DNA of 64,000 nt from Erythrobacteraceae bacterium (lineage in GTDB: Bacteria; Pseudomonadota; Alphaproteobacteria; Sphingomonadales; Sphingomonadaceae): the NCBI GenBank assembly GCA_027489065.1, contig JAIYAM010000001.1, positions 62,001-126,000 of the forward strand, written 5' to 3'. Shown here piece by piece: positions 37,207 to 46,828 of this stretch. The notes beneath the pieces are model-generated. The model was given only the letters and a program-made list of their open reading frames with translations. It was not told the DNA's origin and ran no database searches. Position 1 is the first letter of the stretch, and every line of letters starts with the position of its first letter. The position numbers were made by a program, and so were the translations under genes.

Positions 37207-37850
37207 GCCCGCACCGCGGCAGCGATAGCGCGGCGCCATTCCTCGGGACCGTCGCTGACCGCGCCGTCCGGCCCCTCGATGCGCAAGGCACCGCGCGCGA
37301 TGGCCGGGTCGGGCACCACGCCCCAGCCGGCGAGCGCATCGGGCCCGATCATGGCGATGTCGGCAGGGTGGAGATGCAACGCGAGCGTCTCGGTCGCCCC
37401 GCCGATCCGCCGCGCCGCCGCCTCGCAGCGCCCCAGCAGGCCATCGCGATCGACCGCCGCCTCGCCCAGCACGCCTTCGGTAAGCGCCATGACCGTCGCG
37501 GCAAGATCCTCGGCCAGAACGGCGAGCGCCGCTTCGTCCAGAGCGCGAAAGGTGAGGCGCAGCGCCCGCTGGCGGGCGGCGTTTTCCTGGGCGTCGATCT
37601 CGGCCGCAGCGCGCCCCGCCGCCTCCCCCCGCGCATAGGCGAGCCTCACGGCCTCGACCTGCGGATCGGGCTGCGGCACCTCGTCCGGAGGCGAAGGCGC
37701 AGCCGCTTCGGGTTCGCCGAAAGGCAGTGCCTCGCGGAACGCCCCCCGCGTCCCGGCGCCCTCGCCCATCAGCGCGAGCCATCCCGGACCGCCGCCCGGT
37801 GCGGGATCGGCATGCTCAAGCCCCGCAAGCTGCCCGAGCCAATCAGACAA
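37203..37850 (-). CDS. fliH: Flagellar export ATPase regulator FliH
   Basis: The 215-residue protein starts at a TTG (37850) behind GCGGAG, inside the last codons of fliG. It has an acidic N-terminal part, an Ala/Glu/Arg-rich coiled coil (EAAGRAAAEIDAQENAARQR) and a C-terminal FliH/SctL domain. FliH dimerises, binds FliI and anchors it to FliN. The TTG start is unusual but the eight-base overlap with fliG and the following fliI leave little choice. Confidence 0.85.
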   Translation of the reverse strand: MSDWLGQLAGLEHADPAPGGGPGWLALMGEGAGTRGAFREALPFGEPEAAAPSPPDEVPQPDPQVEAVRLAYARGEAAGRAAAEIDAQENAARQRALRLTFRALDEAALAVLAEDLAATVMALTEGVLGEAAVDRDGLLGRCEAAARRIGGATETLALHLHPADIAMIGPDALAGWGVVPDPAIARGALRIEGPDGAVSDGPEEWRRAIAAAVRA

Positions 37851-38850
37851 ATTCTCCGCTCCCGCTGCCGATCACGATCTCGCCCGAATCGGCAAGACCC
37901 CGGGCGATCTCGACAATCGCCTTCTGCGCGGCGAGCACCTCGCTCTTGGCAAGACGCCCGCGCAGCTCGATCTCGTCGCGCACGCCGTCCGCGGCGCGGC
38001 TCGACATGGCGGCGAAGAAGGGCGTGCGGTCGGGCTCCTTGAGGCCCTTCAAGGCATCGATGAGCTTCTCGTTGTCGACGTCCCGCAGCAGGCGGCCCAT
38101 CGATTGCGGGTCCAGCACGAACAGCATTTCGAAGGTGAACAATTGCTCCTCGATCTTCTCGGCCAGCGGCGCATCGCGCTCGGCGATGGCGGGGAGCACG
38201 GTGTTGCGCAGCTCGCCCGCGGCCAGGTTGATGAGGTTCGCCGCCTCGCGCGGACCGCCGATCATCAGCGCCGCGGTGCCATAGGTGGCGGAGATGCGCT
38301 GGGTCAGCAGGGTATCGATGGTGGCGATCGCGGTCGCGGATATCGTGCCGCTCTTGGCGACCCGCTCGACCACCAGCGATTGCAGTTCCAAGGGCAGCAT
38401 GGCGAGCACCTCGGCAGCGGGTTCGGGTTCGATCAGCAGCAGCAGCGCGGCGATCACCTGCGGGTGCTCGTCGAGGATCAGCCGCACCAGCACGCCCGGC
38501 GCAAGCCACTGCGCGAGTTCGAGGCTGCGCGGCGGCGCGTCCGGCGCGATGCGCTGCATCATGCTGTCCGCGCGCGCCGGGCCGAGCGCCTTGTCGAGCA
38601 AGGTGCGCACGCGGTCGTCCCGTCCGCGCCGAGGCAGGGTCTCGCGCGCCGCCTCGCCCGCGAAATCGGCGAGCGCCTCGGCCATGTGCGGAGCCTCGAC
38701 CTCGCCCAGCGCCATCATCGCCGCGCCGAGCTTTTCCAGCTCGGCGGGCGAAAGGCGTGCGAGGAGGCCGGTCGCCTCCTCGTCGCCGAGCAGCATCAGG
38801 AACACCGCGGCGCGATCGACCCGGCTGAGGAGGGCTTGTTCGAGGCTCAT
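37843..38850 (-). CDS. fliG: Flagellar motor switch protein FliG
   Basis: The 335-residue protein has the N-terminal FliF-binding part (RAAVFLMLLGDEEATGLLARL), the middle armadillo domain with the EHPQVIAALLLL motif, and the C-terminal torque helix region (LFTFEMLFVLDPQSMGRLLRDVD) carrying charged residues that meet MotA. It sits at the top of the C-ring. The start overlaps the fliF stop. Confidence 0.95.
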   Translation of the reverse strand: MSLEQALLSRVDRAAVFLMLLGDEEATGLLARLSPAELEKLGAAMMALGEVEAPHMAEALADFAGEAARETLPRRGRDDRVRTLLDKALGPARADSMMQRIAPDAPPRSLELAQWLAPGVLVRLILDEHPQVIAALLLLIEPEPAAEVLAMLPLELQSLVVERVAKSGTISATAIATIDTLLTQRISATYGTAALMIGGPREAANLINLAAGELRNTVLPAIAERDAPLAEKIEEQLFTFEMLFVLDPQSMGRLLRDVDNEKLIDALKGLKEPDRTPFFAAMSSRAADGVRDEIELRGRLAKSEVLAAQKAIVEIARGLADSGEIVIGSGSGEFV

Positions 38851-40487
38851 GCCGCGTCAGCCTTGGGAGCGGCATCGGGCGCGTCGAGCATCCGCTGGAG
38901 CGCCTCGACCGCGCGTTCGGGCTGGCTCGCGGCGAGCCGCCGGGCGAGTTCGACCTGGCGCGGAAGGTCCTCGAGCATGACCCCGCTCTCGCGACCCTCC
39001 GCCGCGGCGAGGCCGTCGCCGTCCTCCGGCGCGATCGCCAGCGGCGCATCCCCGGCATCGGGCGCAGCGCCCCGGCCCTTGAGCTTGGCGATCAGCGGCC
39101 GCACCGCGAGGAGCAGCACCAGCAGCACCGCCAGCAACGCCGTGCCGTAGCGCACCAGCATGGCGAACCACGGCTCCTCGTAGAAGGCGGGCGGCGCGAG
39201 ATCGGCCGGTTCGAACTTGCTCGCGACGACCTTGACCATGTCGCCGCGCTGGGTGTTCGCGCCCACTGCGGCGCTGACCAGCGCCTCGAGCTGCTGGGCG
39301 GTCATGGGCGCGGCCTTCTTGAGCGCCGCATCGCTCACCGCGACCGCGACCGAAAGCTTGCGCAGGCCGCCCGGCCCGGCGGTGGTGACGGCGACCTCCC
39401 GGCCCAGTTCATAGCTGCGATCGGTGGCAGTCTCGGTGTCGGTCGAGGTGCCGGGCGCGGCGGGCGGGGCGGGCTGCGGCGCGCCGTTCACCAGCTGGGC
39501 CTGCGGCGGAGGCGTGTTGGCCGGGGCGCCGGGCACGCCGCCCGCAGGCGCGGCGCCGGTCCGGGTCGCGTTGCGCTCGCTTTCGGTGCGGACCACGCCT
39601 TCCTTCTCGTAGGTCTCGCGCGCGGAGGTCACCTCGCTGCGATCGAGCTCGACCTGCACCTGCGCGGAGAAGTTGCCTTCGCCCAGCAGGGGCAGCAGCA
39701 GTGCATCGAGCTGCTCGGCGAGCTTGGCCTCGTGCTCACGCTGGAGCGTCAGCCCCTCGCCCTGGGCCGAGCGCGGGTCGGAAAGCAGCCGGCCGTTCTG
39801 GTCGACCACCCGCACCGCATCCGCGCTCATCCCGGGCACTGAGGCCGCGACGAGATTGACGATCGCCCCGACCTGCTCCTGCGTGAGGCTGCGCCCGCCC
39901 GCGAGGCGCACCATCACCGAAGCGCTGGGCGGGTTGTTCTCGCGCACGAAGACCGAACGGTCAGGGGTGGCGAGATGGACGCGCACGGATTCGATCCCGT
40001 CGATCTCGCGGATCGTCAGGGTCAGCTCGCGCTCGCGCGCCAGCCGCAGGCGTTCGCCTTCCAGAGTGCGCGAGGTGCCGAGTGGCATCGAGTCCAGCAT
40101 CGCCTCCGCCCCTTCCGGCGCGGCAATGCCAGCGTTGCTCGCGACCAGCATCTTGGCGCGGTAAAGATCGGCCTCGGACACAGAGAGTGCGCCCGTGCCG
40201 GTGTCGATCGCATAGCCGATCCCGCCCGCCTCGAGCGTCTCGACCACCTTGGCGCGTTCGGCATCGGTGAGGCTGGTGTAGAGCACCCGGTCGGGCCCGG
40301 AGGAAATCGCCATCCACAGGCCGGCGGCTGCGGCGATCGCACCCACGCCGGCAAGCGCAGGCAGGGCGCGCGCGAGCGCGGGCTGGGCGAGGAACCCGGC
40401 CACTGGCGGCGGCAGCATGCCGCGCCAGCCGGTCGGATTGGCGGGCAGGCCCGGCGTATCGGCCGGGACGGGGAGAGCGTCGGCCAT
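38847..40487 (-). CDS. fliF: Flagellar MS-ring protein FliF
   Basis: The 546-residue protein has two membrane helices, near residues 40-65 and 425-450. They flank a large periplasmic region with ring-building motifs (VLYTSLTDAERAKVVETLEA, ARERELTLTIREIDGIESVRVHLA). The C-terminal tail, which binds FliG, is present. FliF forms the ring on which the whole basal body assembles. Size is typical. Confidence 0.95.
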   Translation of the reverse strand: MADALPVPADTPGLPANPTGWRGMLPPPVAGFLAQPALARALPALAGVGAIAAAAGLWMAISSGPDRVLYTSLTDAERAKVVETLEAGGIGYAIDTGTGALSVSEADLYRAKMLVASNAGIAAPEGAEAMLDSMPLGTSRTLEGERLRLARERELTLTIREIDGIESVRVHLATPDRSVFVRENNPPSASVMVRLAGGRSLTQEQVGAIVNLVAASVPGMSADAVRVVDQNGRLLSDPRSAQGEGLTLQREHEAKLAEQLDALLLPLLGEGNFSAQVQVELDRSEVTSARETYEKEGVVRTESERNATRTGAAPAGGVPGAPANTPPPQAQLVNGAPQPAPPAAPGTSTDTETATDRSYELGREVAVTTAGPGGLRKLSVAVAVSDAALKKAAPMTAQQLEALVSAAVGANTQRGDMVKVVASKFEPADLAPPAFYEEPWFAMLVRYGTALLAVLLVLLLAVRPLIAKLKGRGAAPDAGDAPLAIAPEDGDGLAAAEGRESGVMLEDLPRQVELARRLAASQPERAVEALQRMLDAPDAAPKADAA

Positions 40488-40490
40488 CTA

Positions 40491-40853
40491 TCAGCCCCCC
40501 ATCCGCATGATGTCTTGGTAGGCGTTGAGGAGCTTGTTCCTCACCTGCAGCGTGGCCTCGAAGGCGACGCCTGCCTCCTGCCGCGCGAGCATCACCTGGG
40601 CGATGTCTGTCACCTGCCCGCGCTCGTAGGCGACCTGCATCGCACTGGACTGCGCCTGCACCGCGCTGACCTGCCGCAAGGCATTGGTGAGCGTGTCGGC
40701 GAAGCCGGCGCCGGGGGCCTGTGACGGGGCGAAGGCACGCGCGCCCTCGCTCGCCGCGCGCACATCGCGCAGGGCGGCGCTGCGGGCGAGCACCTGGCTG
40801 CGCAGGGCCATGACGTCCTCGACGCCGAAGCTGACGCGACCCACCCCGCTCAT
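40491..40853 (-). CDS. fliE: Flagellar MS-ring/rod junction protein FliE
   Basis: The 120-residue protein ends with the FliE signature: VMLARQEAGVAFEATLQVRN followed by KLLNAYQDIMRM. FliE joins the MS ring to the proximal rod and is the first protein exported. It overlaps the upstream regulator gene (ATGA) and lies three bases before fliF, so the regulator and the structural genes form one operon. Confidence 0.92.
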   Translation of the reverse strand: MSGVGRVSFGVEDVMALRSQVLARSAALRDVRAASEGARAFAPSQAPGAGFADTLTNALRQVSAVQAQSSAMQVAYERGQVTDIAQVMLARQEAGVAFEATLQVRNKLLNAYQDIMRMGG

Positions 40854-42148
40854 GCCGCACCCCCCGCCGCGAGCAGGCCCGCGCCGCGCATCGAAGCGAG
40901 GCGGTAGCGCAGCGTGCGTTCGGATATGCCGAGGCTGCGCGCGGTGGCGGCGCGGTTGCCCCCGTTGCGGGCAAGGGTCTCGACGATCGCACGCGCCTCG
41001 GAGGCGAAGGCGACATCGGAGAGCGAGCGCTGCACGTCGTTCCGGGTCATTGCCGGAACGTCGGGCGGGCTTTCCGCGACCGCGCGCACGGCGGTGTCGA
41101 AGACGATGTGTGCAGGCGCGATGGTCCGCGCATCTCCCGCCAGCAGGATCGCGCGGCGCATGACGTTCTCCAGCTCGCGGACGTTGCCGGGCCAGGCGTG
41201 GCTCTCGAGCAGCGCCAGCGCCTCGCCATCGATCCAGCCGGGACGGCCGGGCGCGGGCGCGTGGCGCAGCAGCATGGCGAAGGCGAGTGCGGCGATGTCG
41301 CCGGAACGGTCGCGCAGGGCCGGCAGGCGCAGAGGAAAGACGTTGAGGCGGTAGAGCAGGTCCTCGCGGAAGCGCCCGGCCTCGACCTCGGCGGCAAGGT
41401 GCCGGTTGGTCGCGGCGACCACGCGCACGTCGACCTTGACCGGCTTGGTCGCGCCCAGCGGCAGGATCTCGCCCTCCTGAAGCGCGCGCAGCATCTTGGA
41501 TTGCAGCGGCAGCGGCAGCTCACCGATCTCGTCGAGCAGGAGCGTGCCGCCGTCGGCCGCGCGGAACAGGCCCTCGCCCGCCTCCGCCGCGCCGGTGAAG
41601 GCACCCTTGCGGTGGCCGAACAGCAGCGCCTCGAGCATCGCCTCGGGCATGGCCGCGCAATTGACCGCAACGAAAGCGCCGCCCTCGCGCGCGGAGAGGC
41701 GGTGGACGAAGCGCGCCAGCACTTCCTTGCCGGTGCCGGTCGGGCCTTCGAGCAGCACCGGAATATCGCTCGCGGCGATGCGCTCGGCGAGGGTCAAGAG
41801 CGCCAGCGACTGCGGATCGCCCGCCACCGGCCACCCGCCTTGCGCCGACGCGGCGATCAGCGCCGCGCGGGCGGGAGAGAGCAGCGCCGGATCATAGCCG
41901 AGCACGACCCGGTTCTGTCCCGTCAGCGCGAGCGAGGGGGCCGTGTCATGATCGAGCGTGATCGCGACCTTGCCGCTGCGCGCGATCCCCGCCGCCATCG
42001 CGGGCGGCAGACCATCGCCGAGCACGATCCGGTCGCGCTGCCAGCTTTCGCCCATCAGCGGCAGTGTCATGTCGATCAGGATATCGTGCGCGCGTGCCTG
42101 AGGCGCTGGTATCGCGCCGCGCACGGCGTTGCTCGCCGGTTCCATCAT
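40850..42148 (-). CDS. flbD: Sigma-54-dependent flagellar activator, FlbD/FleQ-like
   Basis: The 432-residue protein has an N-terminal region of about 110 residues with no readable phosphoacceptor receiver. An AAA+ domain follows, with Walker A GPTGTGKE (135-142), GAFTGA loop (182-187) and Walker B LLLDEIGE, then a C-terminal Fis-type helix-turn-helix ([20 protein letters not shown]). GAFTGA contacts sigma-54, so it activates RpoN promoters. Three such promoters lie in this locus. It heads the fli operon and overlaps fliE. The symbol is by analogy with Caulobacter; FleQ is an equal comparison. Confidence 0.85.
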   Translation of the reverse strand: MMEPASNAVRGAIPAPQARAHDILIDMTLPLMGESWQRDRIVLGDGLPPAMAAGIARSGKVAITLDHDTAPSLALTGQNRVVLGYDPALLSPARAALIAASAQGGWPVAGDPQSLALLTLAERIAASDIPVLLEGPTGTGKEVLARFVHRLSAREGGAFVAVNCAAMPEAMLEALLFGHRKGAFTGAAEAGEGLFRAADGGTLLLDEIGELPLPLQSKMLRALQEGEILPLGATKPVKVDVRVVAATNRHLAAEVEAGRFREDLLYRLNVFPLRLPALRDRSGDIAALAFAMLLRHAPAPGRPGWIDGEALALLESHAWPGNVRELENVMRRAILLAGDARTIAPAHIVFDTAVRAVAESPPDVPAMTRNDVQRSLSDVAFASEARAIVETLARNGGNRAATARSLGISERTLRYRLASMRGAGLLAAGGAA

Positions 42149-42427
42149 GCTTGCCCCTGAATGAGTGCGTGGTTGGTCTCGGCAATCCTGTGCCGCAGTC
42201 AGCCTGCACAGGAGGCAAATTTAAGCCCCCGTAGCTTCCCCTAAGCGTGCCTGGACAATCGCTGCGATGCCGACCGGCAGGGTCGCCCCAACGGGCAAGG
42301 CTCCTCCAGCAATGCCCTATTTTTGCATGATTATTCGGCGCGCTTAAACATTTCGCGCCCCGACCGCTCTAAGCCCCAGCAGCGACGGGCCAGTTCGTCC
42401 TGCATGGACCACTCGGGAGTTTTCAAG
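42149..42427. other. Divergent control region between the flbD-like gene and fliC
   Basis: This 279-base gap contains the fliC promoter candidate at 42343-42373. Facing the flbD-like gene, around 42180-42193, is a GGCAC...TTGC string with nine instead of ten bases between GG and GC. That spacing is wrong for sigma-54, so the promoter of the fli operon remains unassigned. Confidence 0.5.
42343..42373 (+). promoter_or_regulatory. FliA-type late flagellar promoter candidate, fliC
   Basis: CTTAA (42343-42347), 16 bases, then CCGCTCT (42364-42370). The same arrangement precedes fliD, flgM and the second stator pair. It would give a leader of about 50 bases containing the GGGAG ribosome site. It differs from the enterobacterial FliA site (TAAA...GCCGATAA) but keeps TAA and CCG. 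Confidence 0.6.
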
Positions 42428-43252
42428 ATGAACGTGATCAACACCAATATTTCGGCCCTGCGCGCCACCAACTCTGCCGTGAGTGCGGGCAAGATGCTCG
42501 GCACTTCAATGGAGCGCCTCTCCAGCGGCAAGCGCATCAACAGCGCCGCCGACGATGCCGCCGGCCTCGCGATCGTCAACTCGATGACTTCGCAGATTCG
42601 CGGCATGGCGCAGGGCGTTCGCAACGCCAACGACGGCATCAGCCTCGCCCAGACCGCGGAAGGCGCTCTGAACGAAGTGACCAACATGCTCCAGCGCATC
42701 CGCGAGCTGGCGGTGCAGGCCGGTTCGGACACCTACCAGGACACCGACCGCGACAACATCCAGGCGGAAGTCGACGAACTGAGCGCCCAGATCCTCCAGG
42801 TCGTCGAGAACACCGAGTTCAACGGCATCAACCTGTTCAACGGCGGCTCCACCGTCACCGTGCTGGCCGGTGCGAACAATGCCGACACGATCGACGTGAC
42901 CCTCGATGACCTCAGCGGCCTGACCGCCGCCGGCGGCGCAGGCTCGTTCGACGTCACCGGCACCGACGGTACCGCCGCGCGCACCGCGCTCGCCGACATC
43001 GACACCGACATCGAGACGATCTCGACCACCCGTGCGACGCTCGGTGCGGCCCAGAACCGCCTCCAGTCGGCGGTGAACAACCTCACCAACGTCACGACCA
43101 ACCTCGCCGACGCGCGTTCGCGGATCCAGGACACCGACTACTCGGTGGAAACCACCGCCCTCGCCAAGTCGCAGATCCTCGGCCAGGCCTCGACCGCGAT
43201 GCTGGCCCAGGCCAACCAGTCGCAGCAGAACGTCCTGTCGCTGCTGCGCTAA
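42428..43252 (+). CDS. fliC: Flagellin FliC
   Basis: The 274-residue protein is a short flagellin with conserved D0/D1 ends ([20 protein letters not shown]; ...[15 protein letters not shown]) and only a small variable middle (about 150-190). The ATG at 42428 follows GGGAG with good spacing. It forms the filament and is the FliS client. It stands alone on the plus strand between two minus-strand operons, with its own promoter and a strong terminator. Confidence 0.97.
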   Translation: MNVINTNISALRATNSAVSAGKMLGTSMERLSSGKRINSAADDAAGLAIVNSMTSQIRGMAQGVRNANDGISLAQTAEGALNEVTNMLQRIRELAVQAGSDTYQDTDRDNIQAEVDELSAQILQVVENTEFNGINLFNGGSTVTVLAGANNADTIDVTLDDLSGLTAAGGAGSFDVTGTDGTAARTALADIDTDIETISTTRATLGAAQNRLQSAVNNLTNVTTNLADARSRIQDTDYSVETTALAKSQILGQASTAMLAQANQSQQNVLSLLR

Positions 43253-43307
43253 TCGCCCCTACCCCGCGCGCCGCCCGCTCTCCCCTAGGGGGCGGCGCGA
43301 CACTCCA

Positions 43308-43337
43308 AGCCCGGAGCCGCAAGGCTCCGGGCTTTTT
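43308..43337 (+). terminator. Rho-independent terminator of fliC
   Basis: AGCCCGGAGCC (43308-43318) pairs perfectly with GGCTCCGGGCT (43323-43333) around a GCAA tetraloop, and TTTT follows. A weaker GC hairpin lies just upstream near 43265-43300. This is the clearest intrinsic terminator in the window. Confidence 0.93.
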
Positions 43338-43341
43338 CGCC

Positions 43342-43998
43342 TCAGCCGGTGAGCCGCGCCACCTCTTCCCACGTTCCGACGACATGATCGGCACCGGCAT
43401 CCAGCAGGCGCTCGGCGTGCCCGGGCCGGATATGCGATCCGGCGCACAGGCCGATCACGCGCATGCCCGCAGCCTTGCCCGCCAGCACGCCCGACGCGCT
43501 GTCCTCGATGACGGTGCAGCGGTGCGGATCGACCGCGAGGGCGCGCGCGGCCAACAGGTAGATGTCGGGATCGGGCTTGCCCCGCACCACCATGTCCGCG
43601 CTGAACACCTTACCCGAAAACGCCGCCTCCAGGCCCAGCACCTCGAGGCAAAGTGCCAGCCGGTCCGCCGAGCTGGAGGAGGCGATCGCTCTGGGGCGAT
43701 CGCCGAGAGCACGGATGAAGGCGCTGGCGCCAGGCACCTCGACGAGGTCGTCGCGCAGGCGGGCAAGGGTTGCGGCTTTCAGGGTATCGCCGAGATCGGC
43801 GGGCGGGGGATAGCCGAGACCCTGCTCGATGCGCGCCAGCACCTCGTGCCAGCGGCGACCCATGTAGCGGTCAAATGCCTGATCGATCGTCGTCGTCAGG
43901 CCCAGCGCGGTCAGGCGCTCGGCCAGCACGCCGTTTGCGAGTGCTTCGCTGTCGGCAATGACGCCGTCGAAATCGAAGATGATCGGGCCCGGGGACAT
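43342..43998 (-). CDS. HAD-superfamily phosphatase, beta-phosphoglucomutase/phosphatase-like
   Basis: From ATG 43998 the 218-residue product has all four HAD motifs: FDFDGVIADSE, ASSSSADR, KPDPDIYLLAA and VIEDSASGVLAGKAAG. The second Asp of motif I makes it a phosphohydrolase or mutase; a helical cap follows motif I (subfamily IA). The substrate is probably a small sugar phosphate. It lies inside the flagellar locus but has no evident link to motility. Confidence 0.88.
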   Translation of the reverse strand: MSPGPIIFDFDGVIADSEALANGVLAERLTALGLTTTIDQAFDRYMGRRWHEVLARIEQGLGYPPPADLGDTLKAATLARLRDDLVEVPGASAFIRALGDRPRAIASSSSADRLALCLEVLGLEAAFSGKVFSADMVVRGKPDPDIYLLAARALAVDPHRCTVIEDSASGVLAGKAAGMRVIGLCAGSHIRPGHAERLLDAGADHVVGTWEEVARLTG

Positions 43999-44088
43999 GG
44001 CGCGAAGCGATGCCAAGGCGGGGCGGCGTCCGGCGAGCCGCAATCGACCGGCAGCATCACGCCGCCGATCAGTGCGTCTGCGCGCTAT

Positions 44089-45015
44089 TCAGGGCCTGGC
44101 TTGCGGCTTGGCGCCAGACTTCGCAGCCGCCTGCGGCGGGGCGGGGAAGGCGACGGGGGCACCCCGCCCCTCGAGCAGCAGCAGCGAGATGCGGCGGTTG
44201 CGCGGATCGGCGGGGTTGTCGCCGATCAGCGGCTCGGTCTCGGCCACGCCCTCGATCCGGGCGAAGCGCCCTGCCGGAACGCCGCCCAGCACCAGCGCCT
44301 GGCGCGTGGCCTCGGCGCGGCCGGCGGAGAGCGACCAGTTGTTGCCCCGCACCCCGCCGCGCCACGGCAGCGAATCCGTGTGGCCGCGCAGGATCAGCGG
44401 AGCAGGCTCGTCCTTGACGGTGTCGGAGATCACCGCGAGCAACTCGCGCGCTTGTCTGGTGAGGATCGTCGTGCCGAGCTCGAACATGGAGAAGTCGGCA
44501 TCGTCCATCAGGTCGATACGGATTCCCTCGGGCGAACGCATCACCCGTACCTGCCGGGCGAGGTGCGAAAGCTTGCGGCGCTCGGCAAGCTTCTTCTCGA
44601 TCGCCTCGCGGATCTCGCGCAGGCGCTCGTTCTCCTTGATCTCCTGGGTCCGCTTGCCGGCTTCCTTCGGCCCGCCCGAGGAGTCGCGCGGGATCGTCAG
44701 CGTCTGACGGCCGGTCTGGCCCTTGCGGTTGGGATAGTCGTCGGCATCGATGATCGAGGAACCGCCGAGCAGGCCGTTGGCGCCCGCGCTTTCCTTGCGC
44801 AGCTTGACCAGCGTCGGCGTGAAGTAATCGGCAATCCCCTTGCGCTGCTTCTCCTCGGTCGCGCCGAGCAGCCAGAGCAGCAGGAAGAAGGCCATCATCG
44901 CGGTCACGAAATCCGCATAGGCGACCTTCCATGCGCCGCCGTGGTGGCCTCCTTCGACGATCGTGACCTTCTTGACGATGATCGGCGCGGGGATCGCAGC
45001 GTTGCCGTCGGCCAC
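44089..45015 (-). CDS. motB: Flagellar stator protein MotB
   Basis: The 308-residue protein has the MotB start (GAWKVAYADFVTAMMAFFLLLW) with the proton-carrying Asp35 at the membrane helix. A plug/linker follows, then a C-terminal OmpA-like peptidoglycan-binding domain (RGHTDSLPW, NWSLSAGRAEATRQAL). It starts at a GTG two bases before the motA stop. MotB anchors the stator to the wall and forms the ion channel with MotA. Confidence 0.95.
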   Translation of the reverse strand: MADGNAAIPAPIIVKKVTIVEGGHHGGAWKVAYADFVTAMMAFFLLLWLLGATEEKQRKGIADYFTPTLVKLRKESAGANGLLGGSSIIDADDYPNRKGQTGRQTLTIPRDSSGGPKEAGKRTQEIKENERLREIREAIEKKLAERRKLSHLARQVRVMRSPEGIRIDLMDDADFSMFELGTTILTRQARELLAVISDTVKDEPAPLILRGHTDSLPWRGGVRGNNWSLSAGRAEATRQALVLGGVPAGRFARIEGVAETEPLIGDNPADPRNRRISLLLLEGRGAPVAFPAPPQAAAKSGAKPQARP

Positions 45016-45016
45016 G

Positions 45017-45880
45017 TCAGCGGCCCCGCATCATGTCGAGCAGGTCGGTCAGCTTGGGGCGATGCGCCGGCGGCAGGCCCGAACGCGCCGCCTCGAGCAC
45101 CAGCGGCTGCGGGTATCCGTGCAGGCTCGCGATGATCACCTGCTTGATCGAATGGAAGATCTGGCTGTCGTGAGCGTTGATCTGCTTCAAGCGCGCTCCC
45201 AGCGGACTGGTGATGCCATAGGCGAGCAGCACGCCGAGGAAGGTGCCGACCAGCGCCGAACCGATCATCTTGCCGAGGATCTCGGGCGGCTCGTTGATCG
45301 CGCCCATGGTCTTAATGATCCCCAGCACCGCCGCGACGATCCCCAGCGCGGGCAGCGCGTCGGCGAGCGACTGGATCATGTGCGCCGGCTCCTCCATCTC
45401 GTGGAGCTGGGTCTTGATCGCGGAATCGATCACTTCCTCGACCGCGTGGGTATCGAGCGTGCCCGAGGAAACCACCATCAGGGTCAGCGGATCGCAGATC
45501 ATCGCGGTGACGACCGGGTCGGCCTGGAGGCGCGGGTATTCGCTGAAGATCGTCGAACTGGCCGGCTCGGTGACGTGGCTTTCCAGCGCGACCGCACCTT
45601 CGGAACGCAGCAATTTCATCAGCTTGCTGGTCAGCGCGATCGCGTCAATGTGGTCCTCGTCGGTGTATTTCTGGCCCTTGAAGGTGCGCTGCACCCCGCT
45701 GCCGAGCAGCTTGATGGCGTGCATCGAGTTGCCGATCAGCGTCGCCCCGACCGCCGCTCCGCCGATGATCATGAACTCGAGCGGGAGGGCGGCGAGCACC
45801 GGGCCCATGGCGCCGCCGGCGAGCATGAAGCCGCCGAAGACCATGACGAGGAGCACGACAATGCCGATAGCAGGCAACAC
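45017..45880 (-). CDS. motA: Flagellar stator protein MotA
   Basis: The 287-residue protein has four membrane helices and the MotA motifs: LPALGIVAAVLGIIKTMG with the conserved proline, and SALVGTFLGVLLAYGITSPL. It lies between flgL and motB, so the stator is transcribed with the hook-filament junction genes. The first helix MLPAIGIVVLLVMVFGGFML is typical of the proton-driven family. Confidence 0.95.
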   Translation of the reverse strand: MLPAIGIVVLLVMVFGGFMLAGGAMGPVLAALPLEFMIIGGAAVGATLIGNSMHAIKLLGSGVQRTFKGQKYTDEDHIDAIALTSKLMKLLRSEGAVALESHVTEPASSTIFSEYPRLQADPVVTAMICDPLTLMVVSSGTLDTHAVEEVIDSAIKTQLHEMEEPAHMIQSLADALPALGIVAAVLGIIKTMGAINEPPEILGKMIGSALVGTFLGVLLAYGITSPLGARLKQINAHDSQIFHSIKQVIIASLHGYPQPLVLEAARSGLPPAHRPKLTDLLDMMRGR

Positions 45881-45893
45881 GTTTGGTCGCTCC

Positions 45894-46814
45894 TCAGCGC
45901 AGTGCGTCGAACAGGGTCAGCGAACTGACGCGGGCGAAGGCGGCCTGGGTGGCCTCGAGCGCGGTGAGCGACTGCTGGAGCCGGGCAACGGCGTCGGCGA
46001 CCTCGGTGTCGCCGACCCGCGAGCGTTGCTGGGCCAGCGCGATGCCGCGTTCGCCCTGCTGCTCCTCGACCTGCTCGACCCACGCCATGCGGGTGCCGAA
46101 GATCGTCTGCGCGCGGCTCACGGTATCGAGCGCGGTGTCGATCCCGGCGATTGCGGCGTTGGCCGCGGCGACCGGATCGGGCGCGCCGCCCTGCAAGGCG
46201 GCGGTCAGATTGCCGAGCACGGCGAAGGCGCTCGAAGGCGAGCCCCCTAGGCTGAATTCGAACACCTCGTTGCCCGGAAGCCCGCGCTCGATGGCGGTGC
46301 CGGGCGCGATCGGAACCGCGCCGCTGTTCGGGGTGCCGGCATAGGTGACGTTGCCCGCCGCGTCGCGGGTGAAGGCGGCCACCGATGACTGACCGGCGAA
46401 CAGCGGCTCACCGGTCAGCGAAGTCGCGTTGGCGCGGCTGAACAGCTGCTGCCCGAGCTGCTCGAGTTCGAAGGCGATCGCTTGTCGCGCGCGGTCGCCG
46501 GTGGGCGTGCTCGCCGCCTGCAGCGTCAGCTCGCGGGCGCGCTGGAGCAGCAGGGTGACCGCTTCGAGCTCGTTCGAGGCCGCGCCGAGATCCTGCCCGA
46601 GCCGCGCGGCATTGTCGCCCTCGACCTTGGCGAGCGCCTCGCGCCGCGCGACGCTGCGCAGCTGCGCGGCGGCGGCCGGGTCTTCCGAGCCGCGCTCGAT
46701 ACGGCGGCCGGTGGCGATCTGACTGCGGGTGCGCTCGATACCGGACCGCAGATCGGCCATTTGCGACAGCGAGCGGTTGAAGAAGGACCCGGCAGAATTG
46801 GTGATGGAACTCAT
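45894..46814 (-). CDS. flgL: Hook-filament junction protein FlgL
   Basis: The 306-residue protein has flagellin-like ends (ITNSAGSFFNRSLSQMADLR and a C-terminal helical ending) and the position after flgK expected for FlgL (HAP3). It links FlgK to the filament. Length is typical for alphaproteobacteria. It starts 14 bases after flgK. Confidence 0.88.
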   Translation of the reverse strand: MSSITNSAGSFFNRSLSQMADLRSGIERTRSQIATGRRIERGSEDPAAAAQLRSVARREALAKVEGDNAARLGQDLGAASNELEAVTLLLQRARELTLQAASTPTGDRARQAIAFELEQLGQQLFSRANATSLTGEPLFAGQSSVAAFTRDAAGNVTYAGTPNSGAVPIAPGTAIERGLPGNEVFEFSLGGSPSSAFAVLGNLTAALQGGAPDPVAAANAAIAGIDTALDTVSRAQTIFGTRMAWVEQVEEQQGERGIALAQQRSRVGDTEVADAVARLQQSLTALEATQAAFARVSSLTLFDALR

Positions 46815-46828
46815 TGCGGCGCGCTCCC

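Noticed and set aside
33577..37638. A plus-strand open frame of over 1300 codons opposite fliK, fliJ, fliI and fliH.
   Set aside because: It is low-complexity and antisense to well-recognised genes; long antisense frames are expected at this GC content.
42178..42195. A GGCAC...TTGC string facing the flbD-like gene, at first taken as a sigma-54 promoter.
   Set aside because: Only nine bases separate GG and GC; the three accepted sites all have ten, and spacing is strict for this sigma factor.
46240..46255. A single CCCCTAGG string in flgL as part of the CTAG repeat family.
   Set aside because: It is isolated and lacks the GGGGTCT context of the three clusters.
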